From: Meconema thalassinum
Lineage: Eukaryota; Arthropoda; Insecta; Orthoptera; Tettigoniidae
Direction: 5' to 3'
Assembly (NCBI GenBank): GCA_946902985.2
Contig: OX336391.1
Span: 148,813,545 to 148,877,544, forward strand
DNA length: 64,000 nucleotides
Shown here one piece after another: positions 55,171 through 64,000 of the stretch. Each line of letters begins with the position of its first letter. Position 1 is the first letter of the stretch. The translations under genes and the position numbers were made by a program. Below the pieces are notes generated by a model. The model saw only the letters and a list, made by a program, of their open reading frames with translations. It was not told the origin of the DNA and did not search any database.

Positions 55171-55427
55171 CGAGGGCAAGTTATTTCGTTATATATACAT
55201 ATATACATTATACATTCTCACTGTTCCTTTTTTTTACAGATCTCATGGAACCACCAAACGACGGAAGCCGCTAAGCATTACAAGTCAAAGCTTACATCTC
55301 TCATAGTGTCTCTGTATTTAATACTGACAATAATTTAAGCATTTTAGATGTGATAGTCACAATTTCAAGAATATGATTTATAATTTTAGGTTTAAATACA
55401 TTATTTGCATGGGCAGTTTTAGCTATT

Positions 55428-55763
55428 GTGACAGGAACGGTCAAAATAGAAATTTAAACACTCTATTTATGTTAATAGTACTTAATTGAATAAAACAGCT
55501 ATAAGAACGCGTCTAACATATTTTATTAATGTTCCTGAGACTTTGGCAGTAAAATCCGGTCAATTTGACACCAGTCTGACCTCGCTAGGACCACTTGTTT
55601 GAAAGATATGGCCAAAAACGGAACATCCAAGATGGCGGCTTTTCCCCAGCTCGGATTTTTTGGGACTTTTGGGATTTCGTTTAGGACATGGTTCTTAACG
55701 TTTCCACCAATTTTCAGCTTGTTATTAATTTTGTCCAGGTTTAAAACTAATTTCACTGGGCTA
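55428..55763 (-). repeat. Right terminal inverted repeat
   Basis: Complement of 50066-50426 with scattered differences and small indels. Confidence 0.85.
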
Positions 55764-55766
55764 TTA

Positions 55767-56442
55767 GTGGCGAGCAATAATCAATACTTTTATAGCTAAA
55801 ACAAATGTTTACTAAAACCATGGGCTCACGCTACGAGCTTATCACTTCGCAGGCTACAAGTGTGTTTCATTATTCCAATTAGAGCAATGCGAAGTATTTC
55901 CGATTGGTTGTGTAGAAGAGGAAAAACGTGACGATCTGCTCTAACGGCCAGTAAAAACTAGATACCGTACCGTATTTGGAAACAGTGCTATTTAAATAAT
56001 CGGGCTGATTCAGATGTAGGGATATTTCCACAGTTTAATTTAACTTAGTAATTTGGGATTACCTGAAAATAGGATATGTCCAATGTATTTAGAAAGTTGG
56101 CGAACTGGATTAACTATAGAGCCTTCCACTTTAATGAACTACCGGTACGATATTTTATTTTTATTTTTGTCAATACCACTAGTTTTTACCTGTTTTTAAG
56201 AACTGAACATTACGACGAGGAATCACGAAGAAAAGCGAACTTTTAAGGACAAAAACTCAAACAAAATATTTCTCCCATACTTTCCACAAAGTAGACAATG
56301 GTTTCAGAGCAGTCAAATAATGAATTTTGCGAAGGAAGTAAGAATCAAAAAGATTTTTTTGAGGGGGCGGGTGACAGGTAGGTTCCGTAATGAAACGAAA
56401 AGTTTTACTTGCCGACCCCCCGCCCTGGAAAAAATCCTGCGG
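55767..56442. other. Unassigned DNA
   Basis: No gene or repeat recognised. Confidence 0.5.
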
Positions 56443-56451
56443 GCGCCCATG

Positions 56452-58359
56452 ACTTGTGTCTCGGGACAGTCGGATGAGGAGCCAGAAAGATGCGCGCGCA
56501 CCCGGCAGGGAGGAGCATTTGAATAGCGCAAGTTTTAAGAAATAAAATATGGAGGACGGTTGTCGTTTCGGGGTAACATTTACAGTCGATTTGCATTATT
56601 AACGCAAAGCGGTCGTGAAACTTGCTTTAAGTACATTTGAAAATATGCATTCCAATCAATATTCAAGATCTAACTGTAATAATTGAATATTTAACCATAC
56701 GCACTATTAAGAACCATAACAATATGCGGTAAAGTCTGTCGGAAAAGTGTGCGAGTGGTAACGCGCTCGCTTGTTGTTTTGAAGATCCCGGGTTCAAGGC
56801 TACCCAAGGGCGGAAATTTTTACTTCTTTTTAATTATTTTATTATTTCCTCCTCACGTCGTACAACAATATTGCAACTTAGTTTTGTCTACATGATCTAC
56901 GAGGACGATAGTAAACATGTTTTCTCTCATTTAAAATTCTTTTGTAAATCAATTCTTTTTTTTTACTTTACAATTTCAATAATATTTTTGTAGCATGTGA
57001 AGATATCTATCTCCCATAATTCTGTGCATCCATATTAGTTAAAATAGTTATCGTTTATTTTTAAATAATGTTTAACTTTAATTTTTGGAAATAAAAAATA
57101 ATTTTGTGAAACTATTTTTTATTTCAGGAACTATTTCATATTTTTCCAAACCCATGCACAGAATTATTAGTCTGTGCAATGCGTACATAGTGTAAAACGA
57201 TTGTAAAGTTTCAGTAATTGTTAGTGGTAAATAGTTCCTATCATTTCTTTTAAGGAAAAGACTATCTTTTAGTAATTTCTGCCCATACTGATCAACTGAA
57301 AGGAATAATTTTTCACTTTTTGCTTTATGAAAGATGTTGGTCGTATGGAAATAAAATTTGGTGCAGTTTGGATCACTGGGAGCAAAAAAAAATTCTTGGG
57401 GTAGCCTATAGTGTCCCCTTAAAGAACCTTCCACTAATTACACCTGTGTGAAGCTAAATTGTATAGGTTAGGAATGTAAACAACGCTCTTAGGTGTCTAC
57501 GTTCGTTGCCAAGAGCCGACTTTGGTGTCGTCTAGTAGCTAAGTTCTGAACTAGGCCTAGTAGTCGTTGACGGTGGCGTTTGGCGGCAAAAGTAGGAACT
57601 ATTTGAAAAATTCAAAGTTGCAGTCCTTACTTGAGTTAAAAAACAGATACACACATTAATACAGCCATCACAATTATCACCGGTTATCAGACAGATTCTA
57701 CACACACTCAAAGTACACGGGGCTACATAACCGCGTTGTCACAGCCCCTAAACTTAGGAACCAACCAACCAAATACAGAACGTGTCATAGGCTAATATTA
57801 TTATTCTGGGATAAATTTTGAACTATTTAAATAGTATCCGTCCATGGTCTTAAACAGTATTTAGGGAAAATAGAATTTTAAATGAGAGAAAACATGTTTA
57901 CTATCGTCCTCGTAGATCATGTAGACAAAACTAAGTTGCAATATTGTTGTACGACGTGAGGAGGAAATAATAAAATAATTAAAAAGAAGTAAAAATTTCC
58001 GCCCTCGGGTAGCCTTGAACCCGGGATCTTCAAAACAACAAGCGAGCACGATACCACTCGCACACTTTTTCGACAGACTTTACCGCATATTGTTATGGTC
58101 CTTAATAGTGCGTATGGTTAAATATTCAATTATTACAGTTAGATCTTGAATATTGATTGGAATGCATATTTTCAAATGTACTTAAAGCAAGTTCACGACC
58201 GCTTTGCGTTAATAATGCAAATCGACTGTAAATGTTACCCCGAAACGACAACCGTCCTCCATATTTTATTTCTTAAAACTTGCGCTATTCAAATGCTCCT
58301 CCCTGCCGGGTGCGCGCGCATCTTTCTGGCTCCTCATCCGACTGTCCCGAGACACAAGT
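56452..58359. mobile_element. Fold-back transposon with ~489-bp inverted arms (MULE-like?)
   Basis: Arms 56452-56940 and 57872-58359 are inverted repeats with only a few percent differences by eye. GCGCCCATG flanks both ends (56443-56451 and 58360-58368), a 9-bp duplication as produced by Mutator-like elements. Each arm contains a tRNA-like segment (GCGAGTGGTAACGCGC and CCGGGTTCAAGGC). The 930-bp interior has no recognised transposase; a 118-codon minus frame at 57078-57434 has no known motif. The superfamily call rests on duplication length and arm length only. Confidence 0.8.
57444..57775 (-). repeat. Dispersed repeat, copy 1, inside fold-back element
   Basis: About 330 bp (TGTGTGAAGCTAAATTGTAT ... 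CCCCTAAACTTAGGAACC) matching 63675-64000 in reverse. The right part resembles SINE tails elsewhere in the window. Confidence 0.88.
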
Positions 58360-58368
58360 GCGCCCATG

Positions 58369-59374
58369 ACGTAGCCTATAATCATTTGGCTGCAATTAAA
58401 CTATTTATTACGGCGCGAGAATTCAGGTTCAGGTCAATAGCACGGCGCATTATTAGAACCAGGGAGTTAGGAACGAATAAATCCGCAGATGTGTATTTGA
58501 AGAAAGCTGCAATTCATTCCAAGTTTTCGAGACCACCGTCCACTGTCCGTCTAATTCTGTATATATCGATCCCAAGGCCCAAAGGACAAAGTACTCCTCC
58601 TCCCTCCTCCAATCGTCTCACACTTTCCAAGGTCGTTCGTGTTCTATCTTAAGCTGTTCTTTTAGTACACAGTAGTGTCACTCTTGAGTCTTCGTTTACT
58701 AAACAACCTAAATACTCCTTTGAGGGGCAGATGACCTCGTATTCCCGCCCCTTAAAACAACAATACGGTAACTAACTAAAATGCTCCTTTCTGCGCATCT
58801 TATTCTACTTATAGAACCATTTTTAGAATGACAAAAACTCCTAGGGGAGTCAGTTTCCATTAAAAATGATCACTAATTCAGCAAGTACTCGAGAAAGAAC
58901 AGAATATCTCGGTTATCTGATAAACACGTGAACTATGTCAAATTATTATATCCTCTAAATTGTGATAAGAAAGCTAATTACAATACCTACTGTACCATTT
59001 TCGATGTTTTGATGCCAACTGTTGCCATAGTAACGGGAAGAAAGTCAAGTGAAAGCCTTTTTCTCATCGCAAACATGTCATTAATATGCCAGGTATTCAC
59101 ATTTAAATTTAGTTTAAATTTTAAATTATTATTTGTTAGCAAACCCTATTGCAGTAGATCACCATTTGCGGCAGTACTGAATGCCATCATTTTAGTTGTT
59201 GCACTGAAGTGACAGCTATCAGCTGTTTAGTGCGTGCTTGTTCCGACCATTGTTCTGAAGCTACATGAATGAGCGTGTAATGTGTTTTTGATATAATGAT
59301 AATTGCCTTTGTCTAGTGAAAAGGGTCACAATATGTGACAACGCAGTGATCAGATGAGGATGAGGTGAAAATAA
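58369..59374. promoter_or_regulatory. Upstream region of the WDR45-like gene
   Basis: No other gene recognised. Contains an X-box-like GTTGCCATAGTAAC at 59021-59034. The immediate 5' region has short upstream ATGs (ATGAGGATGAGGTGA at 59354-59368) before the main start. Confidence 0.45.
59021..59034. promoter_or_regulatory. X-box (RFX-type) motif
   Basis: GTTGCCATAGTAAC fits the RFX consensus GTNRCC-(0-3)-RGYAAC at every specified position, ~340 bp upstream of the first ATG of the WDR45-like gene. Binding is inferred only. Confidence 0.5.
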
Positions 59375-59441
59375 ATGAAGTCACCTGAAGCAATGGCAAG
59401 TGGGAGAGGAGTGATTAGTTTGAGGTTTAATCAAGACCAAG
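59375..59441 (+). CDS. WDR45: WIPI4/WDR45-like protein, coding exon 1
   Basis: Codes MKSPEAMASGRGVISLRFNQ-DQ and the first base of a Gly codon, then a GT donor (G|GTTCGT). The in-frame upstream codon is TAA, so the first possible start is 59375; ATG at 59393 (MASGRG) is an equally plausible start. SLRFNQDQ aligns with the N-terminal beta-propeller strand of WIPI proteins. WIPI4 is a PROPPIN: a seven-bladed WD propeller that binds PI3P on early autophagic membranes and pairs with ATG2. The donor is slightly unusual (GTTCGT). Confidence 0.82.
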
Positions 59442-59824
59442 GTTCGTGAATTACTACACATGCTAACTTTTGGCAAGGTCTACATTTTACGTAGTTAGTG
59501 GTATTCTCAAGACACTACCACTGTTGACAAACATGGGATAGTGCTAGTCAGCACGCAATTTTTCGTGAAATTAGTGAGGTTATATTATTTTATTGTTTGA
59601 TATTTGATTAGGCTAAACATCATTTTGAAATACAGGCTGATTGTCTAGCCTATGTTTATTTGGAGAGATATTAACAAGTTTTTCACTATTGTTCCCATGC
59701 TGCTTTGATTATAATATGCGCACTTAATTTAATATTAAATACTTACAGTCTTGCTATGCAAGGGACATTGAGAAAACCGAACTGTATGTGTCATCTATTG
59801 TTATTCATTTAATTTGTATTTCAG

Positions 59825-59899
59825 GATGTTTTACTTGTTGTATGGACAGTGGCCTGCGTATTTACAATGTGGATCCCTTGGTAGAGAAAGCACACTACG
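59825..59899 (+). CDS. WDR45: WIPI4/WDR45-like protein, coding exon 2
   Basis: Acceptor TTTGTATTTCAG at 59813-59824 and donor G|GTGAGT at 59900. The 75 bases, in phase with exon 1, encode CFTCCMDSGLRIYNVDPLVE-KAHY, matching the WIPI family segment CxxxxxxxGxRIYNxxPLxEK at the end of blade 1. Splice phases agree with both neighbouring exons, which supports a functional gene. Confidence 0.9.
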
Positions 59900-61144
59900 G
59901 TGAGTATACTTACAAGAACAATGATATGAATGCTTTGTGGTTAACCCTTTGTGTAATGGTTGATAAGTAAAATGACATCACACTATGGACCTAAGCAAGG
60001 AAAGGTGGTACCACACTCCAGTTTTCAAAAGGACATAAAATAAAATCCTTATGAGCTGGTGAAGTTGCTTCTGGAATAAACCTGTTATAAATAATGCATA
60101 TGCCACATGGTAATCATATTTTAAACTACAGATCAAATTAAATAGGCCTATGACAGATCTGTGAGATTGAGAAATGCTGGGCTGTTTATTAAGCTGATGT
60201 CATGGCTTGTCAACTGAGAAATTATTCTTTTATAAGGAGACAGAACTAATTTTTGCAATTTGTTTTCCTTTGAATGAAGAAAACCTTTGTTTACAACTCT
60301 AATCTCCAGCTATATTGTAGTTATTGTGTTGTTAAGTTAATTGTGTACTTTAGTTTTTGGTTGGACTGTTGTATGCTACTTTGTTGGTAACAAATCAAAA
60401 ATATTGCATGTCTCTTTGATTATGGTTTAGCATATGGTGTGCATTTTAAATTGCGTGTTTTTAATGAATGTGTCGAGATTCACATTACCTTTTGTTATAG
60501 GTGCCACAATTTTAACTTTCCTTGTCATATGTCCATGACGTCAAAGCTTGGTGACTTTTGTATTTGAAGTATCATTTATGGACAAACGTTTAGGCGGGTG
60601 TTACAGTTCTTCATATAAAAAAACAACCTTTCGTCCCATGCAGGCTACTTTCCTTCGAAATTTCTTTTTTCTCACTTCTCAATATTGAACTGCTCTCCCA
60701 GTAATTCCTCTTAGTTCTATCATATTTCAGTAGATGTTCAGTCATACATAATTTAGCAATAGTTTTGTATAAAGAGATTCTGAACTATAAAACAAATTAA
60801 TACCTTCCGAGGTACAAAATGACAATGATATCACATAAATTGATGGAATAATTGCTCAAATTGCAATCATTAGCCTATATCACTGGTCAATAAGAAAAAG
60901 ATGAAATAAATAAGTTGGGTGGGATTCTAATTACCGTTGGTGTATGTTCTTTGTCACATCACATCAAAATATGAGATTTCTGTGAAATTAATTATGCAGT
61001 ATGCTTTAGGACATTTTCCTATAAAATCTAGGAAATTTTTAATGTTTAATAGATTGATAAATGATCCAATATCTTATGATCTGCAATTTTTTTTAATGTG
61101 AGGATAGATGCAACATATCTTTGGACTTTTATTTTATTCTGAGT

Positions 61145-61510
61145 AGGCTACAGCTTCCTCAGTGGATCAGTGGTAGAGTATCTGCCTCCTAATTCCTAAA
61201 TTGCAGGTTTAATTTCTAGCCAAATATGAAGGGCAGTAAAAATTCATGGCACTTCCATTTCGTGCCATGTTGGTTTGCAATGATAACCTGTGTTACTGTG
61301 GTGACTAATATTGTATCTAGCTGTATTTTCGGGTTGGGGTTGGGGTAAGTACCTTGGGACTTGAAATAAGGTACTATCCCAGCATTTGCCTGGAGGGAGT
61401 GTGGAGAAACCATACTCAGGATAGCTGCTGGGATTCAAACCTCCAATCTCTGGACTTGCTGCAGCACCCCATCATGGTCGCAGCGAGCGATTTATTGCAC
61501 ACAGCTGCGG
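61145..61510 (+). mobile_element. tRNA-derived SINE in WDR45-like intron 2
   Basis: Head AGTGGATCAGTGGTAGAGTA (A box) and GGTTTAATTTC (B-box-like), body GATAACCTGTGTTACTGTGG and TATCCCAGCATTTGCCTGGA shared with other SINEs in the window. Boundaries approximate; same strand as the gene. Confidence 0.78.
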
Positions 61511-61687
61511 TGTGGGGCATTGTCAATATTATTCTAAATTGGTTTTTGTTTTAAGGAGTGGAACATGAAGGTCATCTTCCCCTTTATTCTAAATTCACCT
61601 CTGCTTCTCTTCATTGTTAGGGTCTTATGACCATGTGTGCAGAGAACTGCCTTGTTGTGTGTTTATTATAATTTCCCTTACTTTCAG

Positions 61688-61880
61688 ACTTGGAGCTGAT
61701 GGGGAGTGTTGCCTACTGCGAGATGCTCCACCGCACTAACCTGCTTGCTGTGGTTGCTGGCGGGTCCAGGCCTAAGTTTGCAGAGAATACAGTTTTGGTT
61801 TATGATGATGCTGCAAAGAAGTTTGTGCTTGAATTTACCTTCACAGCACCCGTAAAGGCAATCAGACTTCGGCGAGATAA
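61688..61880 (+). CDS. WDR45: WIPI4/WDR45-like protein, coding exon 3
   Basis: Acceptor CCCTTACTTTCAG and donor AA|GTAAGT. The 193 bases, in phase, encode [40 protein letters not shown] and [17 protein letters not shown]. The pattern GSxxxxEMLHRxNLLAxVxGG and FTFTxPVxxxRxRxDK matches WIPI4 (WDR45) better than WIPI1/2. The remaining propeller, including the L/FRRG phosphoinositide motif, is not in the window; the gene continues beyond 64000. The intron after this exon is at least 2.1 kb. Confidence 0.92.
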
Positions 61881-62154
61881 GTAAGTTAGTTATTGTTGTT
61901 TTGAGGGGTGGAACTACAAGGTCATCTGCCCCTAAGTACAGGGTCATCATCTATGTGCGCGCAAGTAAATACGGCAAGCTAAGCCGGCTGTGACTGGCGC
62001 AGATTGCGGACGCACATTTGCGGTTCAGCTGGTGGTTTGCACGCTCCACTGACTCATATTGTTAGTTCACTCGTGTTTGTCATTCATATGAACGTGTATC
62101 TGCAAAACTTAGACGTTTGTGTTGCACGTTTAGTGAGTATTGTGACTGTTAGTC

Positions 62155-62430
62155 ATGCCTAGACACCAATTCACATTGCACGAACGTGTGTATATCCATA
62201 ATTCGTATATGAAAAGCAGAAAATCTTGTTCTGAAACGAGACTAAAATTTCGAATCAAGTTTCCAGGAAGACCTGTGCTAATGCCAGTATAATTAGGAGG
62301 CTCACTAAACGATTCAAGGAAACTGGCTCCGTAAATAATAAAAGAGTTGACAGACATTCTTTCATCAGCAGATGTCAGGTGTGTGTTAGACGAGAGGAAG
62401 GACATTTTCAGCATCGCTTATGAGCACTGT
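62155..62430 (+). pseudogene. Mariner/DUF4817-type HTH fragment in intron 3
   Basis: MPRHQFTLHERVYIHNSYMK, SETRLKFRIKFPGRP and, in another frame, NASTIRRLTKRFKETGSVNN match the N-terminal HTH region found in insect DUF4817/mariner-type transposon proteins. One frameshift near 62275; the DDE domain is absent. GCGCGC-rich flanks at about 61958 and 62500 may be remnant termini. Confidence 0.6.
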
Positions 62431-62734
62431 AAGTACACATTATTGAACATGTTTGGTAGAAGTGTGAAAGTGCGCGCTACCGCCGACTGAACCGTGTACG
62501 CGCACCCGCAAAGTAAGTTAAAGTAATACGACAGTTGTGGCACGGAATGTACAAAGATCTCGTATGCATTTTCTTAATAGTGATAGTTGTGTGTTCGTTA
62601 AGATGGCACTTTACAATTTCACAGTAACTAGGTGAGCAATTGACAGGGCATGCATGGCTACTACTGTATAGAGAAGTCAAAGTCATCAAAGTGTCGTTCT
62701 GAAAGGACTAGCGGTCATTTTAGTAATGTTATTT

Positions 62735-62925
62735 TAATGTTATGGGTCTCTTGCCCCTTTTAACTACTGCAGCTTTAGAGATGTCTGTGTTGGAATTTTG
62801 CCCTTAAAGGGATCTTTAATATGCCAATAAATCTACAGGCTTAGGTCTCTTGCATTTAAGCAACCTTAAATGTCATCCGACTGTGCCAGGATTTGATCCT
62901 GCAACCTTGGACACAGCAGACAAGA
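62735..62925 (-). mobile_element. tRNA-derived SINE, same family as 26793-27018
   Basis: In reverse it contains GGTTGCAGGATCAAATCCTG, ATTAAAGATCCC and AAAGCTGCAGTAGTT, corresponding in order to the SINE at 26793. The A-box end is missing or diverged. Confidence 0.78.
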
Positions 62926-63674
62926 ACAAAAGCTTACATATTTAATAATCATAATTGCTTACATGAAATGCTGTCTTTCAATTTCCAAACACACGTTGCA
63001 CCGATGTAGGAGGTTTTGGTACACTTTCTGTAAATCATCCTCGCTGATATTTTGTATCAATGCAGTTATTTTGTTCTCGAGAGCCTCCAGAGTTCACAGA
63101 TGGTTTCTGTATTTCTGTATACCTTTTGGTTAAGGTTCCCCCACAAGTAAAAGTCGCACGGCGCTGGAACTTACAAACAAATTTACTGCAAACGTCTTGT
63201 TAAGATAAGTTTCCACTAGGAAAATTCGATGTTTTGTTCTATACCTAACCATGCTCATGTGATACGAGGTAATTCACAGCAAGTGTTAATTATCGCATCT
63301 AAGGTATCTTGCCAGCTGCGTATGTAATAAATGCTAGTGCAGCATCCAGAGCTTTCCGTCCCGCTGATGTAATCGGTACATGCTATAAATCTCGTGGTGA
63401 TCATTGCAACTTGTCCGCGGCACGGCCTCTCCCAGGCTCCGTTCTATAGGAAGAGCCCTCACTGTAGAATATGATAAAAAATAAATTACAAATAAATGTT
63501 AGGCAGTTTACTTGTACTTGCAAAACAGATCTTGCTTAAGAAATAGTGAGTATGAAAAGAAAGCTGTCTAAATATTTAATGTATGATGGATATGCTATCA
63601 TGTCAACTGTGACTGGCATTCATATTGAAGTGAAATGGAAGTGTACCGATACTCCTGAAACATTCATTTCGATC
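62926..63674. other. Intron 3 sequence without recognised features
   Basis: No exon with the expected WIPI4 continuation (a strand beginning with I/V-rich sequence after RRDK) was found; no repeat recognised. Confidence 0.5.
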
Positions 63675-64000
63675 TTGAGATTGGTTGGTTCCCCAGTTAG
63701 GGGCTGCGACAACGCGGTCATGTAGCCCCGTGTACTTTGGTCGTGTGTAGAATCTGTCTGTTAACCGGTGTTAATTGTGATGACTGTATTAGTGTGAGTT
63801 ATCTGTTTCTTAATTCAAGTAAGGACAGCAGACATTGAATTTTTTCAACTAGTTCCTACTTTTGCCGCCAAACGCCACCGTCAACGACTACTTGTTCAGA
63901 ACTTAGTTACTAGACACCACCGCAGTCGGCTCATGGCAACTAACAAAGGAACAGAGCATTGTTTACATTCTTAACCTATATAATTTAGCTTCACACAGAT
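63675..64000 (+). repeat. Dispersed repeat, copy 2 (inverted, runs off window)
   Basis: TTGGTTGGTTCC, AGGGGCTGCGACAACGCGGT, CTACTTTTGCCGCCAAACGC and TAATTTAGCTTCACAC correspond in reverse order to 57444-57775. A second fold-back element may begin here and extend beyond 64000. Confidence 0.85.

Larger units (their letters stand above)
50066..55763 (+). mobile_element. Long-TIR DNA transposon with nuclease/Cys-cluster gene (Academ-like)
   Basis: The first ~360 bp and last ~336 bp are inverted repeats (ACAAAATTAATAACAAGCTG, GGTGGAAACGTTAAGAAC, CCTAGCGAGGT and TTTACTG are shared), starting TAGTCCAGTG / TAGCCCAGTG. TTA is present on each side (50063-50065 and 55764-55766), consistent with a 3-bp duplication. 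The enclosed gene is decayed, and a solo LTR sits in its middle. Academ transposons are reported to combine a transposase, an XPG-like nuclease, a Cys-rich finger and 3-bp duplications, which fits, but this superfamily label needs a database check. Confidence 0.68.

Noticed and set aside
56750..56830. Possible tRNA gene in the fold-back arm
   Set aside because: Box A and B resemblance is present but no cloverleaf with a convincing acceptor and anticodon stem could be drawn by eye; duplicated in the inverted arm.
58928..59212. 94-codon plus frame upstream of the WDR45-like gene
   Set aside because: AT-rich, hydrophobic by composition, no motif, and overlaps the probable promoter with the X-box.

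Overview
This window is animal nuclear DNA from a large, transposon-rich arthropod genome, most likely an insect. The evidence is one spliced host gene, the beginning of a WIPI4/WDR45-like autophagy gene (exons at 59375-59441, 59825-59899 and 61688-61880), surrounded by tRNA-derived SINEs, Tc1/mariner, hAT, pogo-like, Helitron, BEL/Pao and LINE sequences of the sort found in hemimetabolous insects. Species is not determinable by eye. Nothing prokaryotic is present, and nearly all open frames of 60-130 codons here are chance or repeat-derived.

Layout, left to right. 1-903 (-): 5' part of a LINE ORF1 carrying a 2A-like ribosome-skipping motif behind a hydrophobic N-terminus. 959-13800: about 12.8 kb of a ~320-bp satellite (internally two ~160-bp halves), organised in 640-bp dimers and ~2.78-kb higher-order units, each headed by a perfect hairpin and a TATG microsatellite. 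13847-15264: an element of similar architecture (hairpin, GTCT-type microsatellite, ~146/292-bp core repeats), with a second copy inverted at 38288-39753; I interpret both families as Helitron/Helentron-associated. 16864-22168: a nested stack: Tc1 (19811-21254) and a SINE (17716-18034) inside an hAT (17204-21719) inside a Helitron coding region with OTU and Rep-type domains. 25169-25791: a short non-autonomous Helitron.

27134-37038: a complete-looking BEL/Pao LTR retrotransposon on the minus strand with 2.9-kb LTRs, a 5-bp target duplication and one intact 1244-codon ORF. The ORF fuses Gag and protease directly to the BEL/Pao C-terminal domain; reverse transcriptase, RNase H and integrase are absent and replaced in frame by roughly 440 residues of Cys/Phe/Leu-rich, multi-hydrophobic sequence. 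This is the strongest candidate in the window for something undescribed.

40053-49744: hAT MITEs, Tc1, pogo-like and mariner remnants with several SINEs. 50066-55763: a DNA transposon with ~340-bp terminal inverted repeats and TTA duplications carrying a decayed gene with a PIN/XPG-like nuclease region and a Cys cluster (Academ-like), cut by a solo LTR (52153-54411) related to the BEL/Pao element. 56452-58359: a fold-back element with ~489-bp inverted arms and a 9-bp duplication. 59375-64000: the WDR45-like gene, whose introns hold further transposon debris.

The genes do not form a pathway. The region is a layered record of insertions beside one conserved gene; target duplications at many junctions allow relative dating (Helitron before hAT before Tc1/SINE; Academ-like before solo LTR; pogo-like before its MITE and SINEs).
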